This document shows positions 59,236-64,000 of a stretch of DNA of 64,000 bases, piece by piece. A program made the translations under genes and the position numbers. The notes beneath the pieces were generated by a model that saw only the letters and a program-made list of their open reading frames with translations, was not told the DNA's origin and did not search any database. This DNA comes from Aquanectria penicillioides (Eukaryota > Ascomycota > Sordariomycetes > Hypocreales > Nectriaceae): the NCBI GenBank assembly GCA_003415625.1, contig PYIU01000004.1, forward strand, positions 682,001 through 746,000, in the 5' to 3' direction. Numbering within the stretch: the first letter of the stretch is position 1; every line of letters starts with the position of its first letter.

Positions 59236-61090
59236 GCCCCCCAGTGTGCCGAAATAAGCCTGCAAGTATCAACTCCTTCACTGGGTTGGTTCACGCAACG
59301 AAAATCCGTGTATCTCTCATCAGCTCAGGGGTCGGGCTGCAGGAAGAGCCATGTAGGATTTCCAAGTGGAACTGCGTCATCAAAAGGCAATCTACAACCT
59401 GGCGCAGCCTGCAGACGCAATCACCATCACAGCAAAACTTCCGGGATCGGGAGAGGCGTCGAGCTTTGCGAGCGTTCCATCCTACCATCAACCATCCCCT
59501 CCCGTCGGCTGTTTGCTGCAGCCTCGCACCGGAAGATCTGCCCATCCACCACGAAGTTCGGCTCCATCGTCCAACGTATTCGGCCACTCCAGACCCCTTA
59601 TTTTCTTTCCATATATCGTGGCCCCTATTTTTCCGTTGGCTTGGATACCTATTGAAGCCCTCAAGACCAGAAGAAACGAAGATAGATCCAGCCAACCATT
59701 TCCCGCATCTCGGCTTCTGCACATTGCATTCAAAACTGAGCGACGCAGACGCCGACGCCAATGCCAGCCAGTCTTGCTCTGACACTGGCAATCCCCGCCA
59801 TTTCTCGCCACCGGCTGATATCTCCGTCGCCACCACGCATTGGCCCTCCAACGTTGCTGGTCCCTGCTCGCATGTCCGCCATGAGGCTCACGGACGAGTG
59901 AAGTCGACAAATCTCGGCGCGTAGCCATTCCCTATCTCTTATGTTTCCTTCTGTGCATGTGTATCTGCCGTCTGCGTCTTGCTTTTCAGCTCTGCCAGGC
60001 TGTCATGACAGCGGCACAGAGGCGCCCAAGCACCCACACATCGCAGCCAGCAACTCCCGATGCAAGGCGCGATGCAGTCCCTAGTCCTAGACGGCGAATC
60101 TAGAAGAAAAAAAATACATTCCTTAGTGAAATTCGGTTGCTACCTACTTACCTTTGATGCCACCCGTCGCACACCATCTGTCCACTTCGGAAGATATGCA
60201 CCTGCGGCGCATGGCCCTTGTTAGGGCAGTCGATCATTGCACTTTTGGGCGTCAAAGCCCTGGTTGGAGGACTCCAGCGGTTGGGGATTGCACATGGAGC
60301 GCATTCCTTGAGCACGAGTGGACAATAATAAAAGAGGTCAAAGCCTTGCAGGCAAAACTCAAAGACACCGAGAGACATGGCACCGAACTAGGGGCGTTGA
60401 AAGCTTGGACTGGTTTACATCCAAGACATATGGTTCTCATACACATCACCCATGACGTTCGCTTGCATGTATTTCTCCAGTTGGCCTATGATGTCCAAGA
60501 GACACAGCAGAGGGAAATGCGGATCTCAACTACCGAAGCACGACGACAAGGCCATTGCTTCGGGGGGTTTTGCGTGCGGACCTGCAGCTAGGGCGAACTA
60601 TCGTAGCCCCCATCCAAGACCAGCGAGGCCATCCTCTCCAGTCGATGTCGCCATGACGGCCAATGTTGTCATGCATCATTGTCATCGCTGTCGTCACAAC
60701 TCCCCACAGGACAAAAACAAAGGCTGGTCTTGTTCTGTTGAGGTTCCATCCAATCCAATTCAGTCCCTCCTCTCGGAGACCTAGGCGCTGGGTCCGCAAA
60801 TAGCGAATGCACTCCATGCCCAAGAAGAAAAAAAAGACCTATTCAGTCCCTCTCTCCGAAGACTTTGTAGTCTCCTCTCTGCACATGCCGCGCGTTCATC
60901 TAAACGATGCTCGCTTCCCCCCAGGGGTCTCCGATGGCTACGTACGGCATGCTGAAAGCCGCTGGGTGGCTGCAGAAGCGCGAGTCTTTCCACCTTCTCT
61001 CAGCCACCATCGTCACAAAGATGACATTATCCAACTGCAATGTGCCGATGCGCCTCTATTCTTCTTCGCCTGTCCGTTCCCTTGACCGGT

Positions 61091-61247
61091 AAGACTGCAC
61101 CCTAGTCAACGGGCCACCTAGTCAACGCCCCCCCCCCCAATTACGATTTAGGTGTGAAATCGACCTGGCATTCGATCGCAAGATCACGTGCAATGAGCTT
61201 TTACACCTGTTTTCCAGGGGCCCGTTGACTAGGTAGGGTACAGTCTT
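61091..61247. mobile_element. 157-base MITE-like inverted-repeat element
   Basis: The left arm 61091-61115 (starts aagactgcaccc, ends caacgggcc) and the right arm 61219-61247 are inverted copies that match except for one C/T change and a four-base length difference. A partial second copy of the arm motif (cctagtcaacg) follows at 61117-61127. Inside is another inverted pair (aggtgtgaaa near 61150 and ttttacacct near 61199-61208), so the whole unit folds as a nested hairpin. There is no coding capacity. This is the architecture of a MITE derived from a DNA transposon; family and target duplication are unresolved. Confidence 0.6.
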
Positions 61248-62231
61248 GGGCGCTCACTAGCAACCCAGGACTCCTGGCTTTCGGGGCGTTTTTCGAGTGG
61301 CCTGCTCTTGGCTCGCTCACTCGCTCTGTCAGTATGACTGAGCCCTTCGCGGCATCTCGACTGGGACTTCCGGGAGCCAATGAGATGTCTGTGCCTGAAG
61401 CTATTCCTCTTACGACATAGCGCACGCTATGCCACTTTTTTAGCTGCAGAAGGGGGCGGAGGACGAGGGAGCATAGGGGGTGGCGGTAGCGCCCTCCCCT
61501 GTCTGGGCTGCCACCTTGTGCCTGGGGAAAGAAGCAGCAACCTGGAAGAAAGGAAGAAAGAGTGGGTGGGTGGTGGGTGACATCGGGAAATCGGATCTAC
61601 CAGCACCAAAGAAACTCGGACGTCCATCTCCCACCCGTCCGTCACCCGATCACCACATCCTCGTCTATTGATTGATTCATTTGCGTCCAGATTTCAAAAA
61701 GTAGAGGTTCATTTCAACTAAAGATTTGATTTTCGTTCTGCCTTTCCAGCTTCCGGCGTGGCAGCCGATCTCGTGCTCGCCAAATCAGCTTGACATGATT
61801 ATTGCCCTCACCCTGTGGCGATTGCTCTTTCGGCTAACAAGCCCACCGTCGTGGCGCCGAGGGCTATTGAGGCGCTAGCATCCAGTTTGCAACCCAAGAT
61901 CCGTTCCGCAGACACGGCCCAACGATGTGTTTTCTTTTTCTTTTCGTGTGTGGGTTTCAGTTTTTTTTTTTTTTTTTTTTTTTTTCACTCCCGCAGCGTC
62001 CAAGACGTTCCGCTTTAGCGTACATGTAGGCTTTGGCTCGGTGCTGGGCGAAGGGACTTCCAGGCTCTCATTCCCGTTGTCCTGTCACCTTGACCCTCTG
62101 AACAGGGCTCCGGCTGTCGCCCAATTCGCCGGGACCGTCTAACGGCTCGCCTCGATCCCAACCGACATGATCATGACCACCCATGGAGTAGAGTGGGTCC
62201 CCACAACACCGGCATCCCCTAAAGTCCGCCA
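61248..62231. other. Spacer between the MITE-like element and the transposon
   Basis: Contains a T25 homopolymer at 61961-61985. No gene recognised. Confidence 0.5.
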
Positions 62232-64000
62232 CATCGTCAGCTTCACTTCCCGTCCACACACCCAAATGAACTCGGCCATTTCTCAACCAATATTGCTTCA
62301 ATTGACTAGCTACAACTGCCACTCGTGATACATAGCCTCCCGTTCAGTTCGTGCAATTTCCAGCGCTTCATCTTCCAAATTGGGGCCGTAAGCTTCCTCA
62401 TAGCGTATTGCCGCAGCCACAGCCTCATAATAAGCTGCGGCAATTTCTAGGATCCGGGCGAAGGTCTCATTAGGGTTATAGTCCACAGCCTTACGGCCTC
62501 AGGGTTCCTTAGAGGCTATTTTTTCCTTAAGGAACTTATTTTCTGCTATTATGGCTGCAATAAGGGCATTTTTATAGTCCATTTCCTTGCCTGCTTTTTA
62601 TACCACTATTCAAAGACTACAATCAATATAATCTAAGTCCTTATGCACTAAATCTAGCTGCGCCTACACTTCCCTTAAATTCTTTAGTATATACTAAAGG
62701 TAGTCTTTTAAGATCTTCCATTTTTTTAGTATTATTAGCGCCCAGCTTAGCAATAGAGGCCAGCTTAACTAAACTGCCTTATTAAGAACCCTTTTAATAT
62801 ATATAGGGTAAACACCAGCTGCTTTAAAGCCTAAATGGACATTTTTAGTGTAAAATGCCTTTATTAAGGCCTTTTTATATGCCTTAATAAAGCATTCTTT
62901 CTGTATTAGTGCCAATATACTAAAGGAGGCAAAGCCATTAGTCTCCTAATAAAAATAGGTCTTTAAAGGAAAGAAAATGCCTATATTAAGCAGCTATATA
63001 ATATATAATATATATAATAAAAGGTATAATAATTAAACTTTATTAAGCTAGGCATAGAATATAATATTAATAGTAATATATATCTTATAGCCATTAAGAA
63101 TTAAAATCTACTAAAGACCTATTAATAGCTATATTTTTAGCAAAAAGACCTTTATAAATTATTTTTTAAAGATAATACTATTAGACTAGCCTAAAGAAGT
63201 TAAATTATATTCCCAATTAAGGATTTCATTAAAAAACCATTATCCTTAAAGGTTTTAGCTAGTAAAGATTATAACTAGCTAAAAACAGTATCTAAATGCA
63301 CTTACACACTTAAGAATAGACACTTAAATAGTTAAATCGCTCTTTATAATTATTAAATATTGCATAAAAGAGCTGCCCACTACTTTTCCGGCCTATATTT
63401 CCCCTTCTATAATGCCAGTCTCATCCACATTATAGATCTAGCTATAGCCAACACTCTTAATCTTAATTTAGTCATTAAGGCAGCTATAAAAGGCCTTAAG
63501 CCTTTCTAGTATTATTATAAAGGTATAGGCAGCTTTAATAGACTGTAATGCCTTTATTTTAATAACCTTATAGCATTAAATAAAGCGGTTAACCCAATTA
63601 TAACCAAAATAATTATTATTACCACTAAAGCTTAAAATCATTTAAGCAAAGCCACCAATCTAACGCCTTAAAGGCAGCCAGCCAGCTTCTTCTTCATTAA
63701 TGATCCAGTTAATAAGGTCTTCCTCTTAAACTGGCGATAGTCTCTATATTTCTTGCTTTGCTATACGGATATTAGTTACTCCAGAAAGTCGGTCTCATAA
63801 AGTACTTTAAGGGATCCCATGCCGCCGTACAGCCGCTTGAATTAAGGTAGTTTTGGCGTCTCTAAGAGCCTCAGAAATTTGATATTCACGATCAGTAGGC
63901 ATTGTAGAGTATTTTGGTCAAAATTTGAGTTCAATACGATGTAAATTGGCAATGTTATGATCGAGTTCCTCTTGGGGGTGGTGACGCGATGAAGTCGATG
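62232..64000 (-). mobile_element. Fot1/pogo-type (Tc1-mariner) transposon remnant, RIP-mutated
   Basis: An element oriented on the minus strand, running off the right edge of the window. Candidate imperfect terminal inverted repeats are 62232-62274 and 64000-63962: read inward, both begin catcg and end gaactcg, with cttca, gtc and cccaa blocks shared in order. The interior (about 62560-63700) is extremely AT-rich with dense TA dinucleotides, while both ends are less altered. This is the pattern left by repeat-induced point mutation. The true right end lies beyond the window. Confidence 0.7.
62310..63902 (-). pseudogene. Degraded Fot1-type transposase
   Basis: From the ATG at 63902 the frame reads MPTDREYQISEALRDAK, then blocks such as TTLIQAAVRRHGIP, a degenerate RLSGV, LSPV-EEDLINWI and EEAGWLPLRR, the layout of the N-terminal helix-turn-helix/CENP-B-like region of Fot1/pogo transposases. 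It is broken by stops that are each one C-to-T change from a plausible sense codon: TAA for CAA (first at 63809-63807), TGA for CGA, TAG for CAG. The C-terminal end, in the same frame, reads AENKFLKEKIASKEP-stop-GRKAVDYNPNETFARILEI, then ends HEWQL before the natural stop at 62310. Start to stop spans 531 codons, the usual size, so no net indel. The gene is dead; the DDE catalytic core lies in the most altered middle part and cannot be read. Confidence 0.85.

Larger units (their letters stand above)
55102..61090. other. 6-kb gene-poor region
   Basis: I find no convincing gene. Frames up to 246 codons (59184-59924) overlap opposite-strand frames and match no family. It contains the hexamer repeat at 56942-57002, a short repeat of ggctccagtg units at 57489-57535 and a C17 run at 59219-59235. 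55102-56100 is probably leader and promoter of the Ser/Pro-rich gene. Short unrecognised or non-coding genes are possible. Confidence 0.45.

Noticed and set aside
59184..59924. 246-codon frame after the C17 run
   Set aside because: It opens through a homopolymer and overlaps a 186-codon frame on the opposite strand; no family or splice support.

Overview
The window is nuclear DNA of a filamentous ascomycete (Pezizomycotina, most likely Sordariomycetes, possibly Hypocreales). The signs are short GT-AG introns of about 52-104 bases, often with CTAAC/CTGAC-type branch sites; long pyrimidine-rich leaders; fungus-restricted families (deuterolysin, VWA-Hint, SLIP-GC-type GTPase); and a Fot1/pogo-type transposon degraded by C-to-T changes of the repeat-induced point mutation (RIP) type at the right edge. 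The order-level guess is inference from style only.

Layout. 0-12 kb: FAD-dependent monooxygenase (-), small membrane protein (+), DUF8035-type Arg/Ser-rich protein (-), secreted deuterolysin metalloprotease (-). 15-30 kb: a run of six plus-strand genes: a protein resembling the deuterolysin propeptide, an Arg-rich repeat protein, a large LRRC40-like leucine-rich repeat protein, a small membrane protein, a coiled-coil nuclear-type protein and a thiolase. 30-40 kb: a six-exon SLIP-GC-like dynamin-family GTPase (-), a large glycosylated membrane protein (+) and a VWA-Hint protein (-). 40-48 kb: a gene-poor stretch, ending in a 34-residue cysteine-rich microprotein gene (+). 49-55 kb: a GNAT acetyltransferase (-) and a large Ser/Pro-rich protein (-). 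55-64 kb: a second gene-poor stretch that holds a 157-base MITE-like inverted repeat and the RIP-mutated transposon.

The genes do not form an obvious biosynthetic cluster. Most look like ordinary housekeeping or fungus-specific single genes. The one suggestive functional pairing is the deuterolysin and, 3 kb away, a protein that looks like its propeptide alone.

A technical pattern matters for anyone using this sequence. Four genes each need one or two single-base corrections to keep their frame. All five sites lie in runs of four or five C on the coding strand, and every one is repaired by one extra base. This points to homopolymer under-calling in the assembly rather than to pseudogenes.
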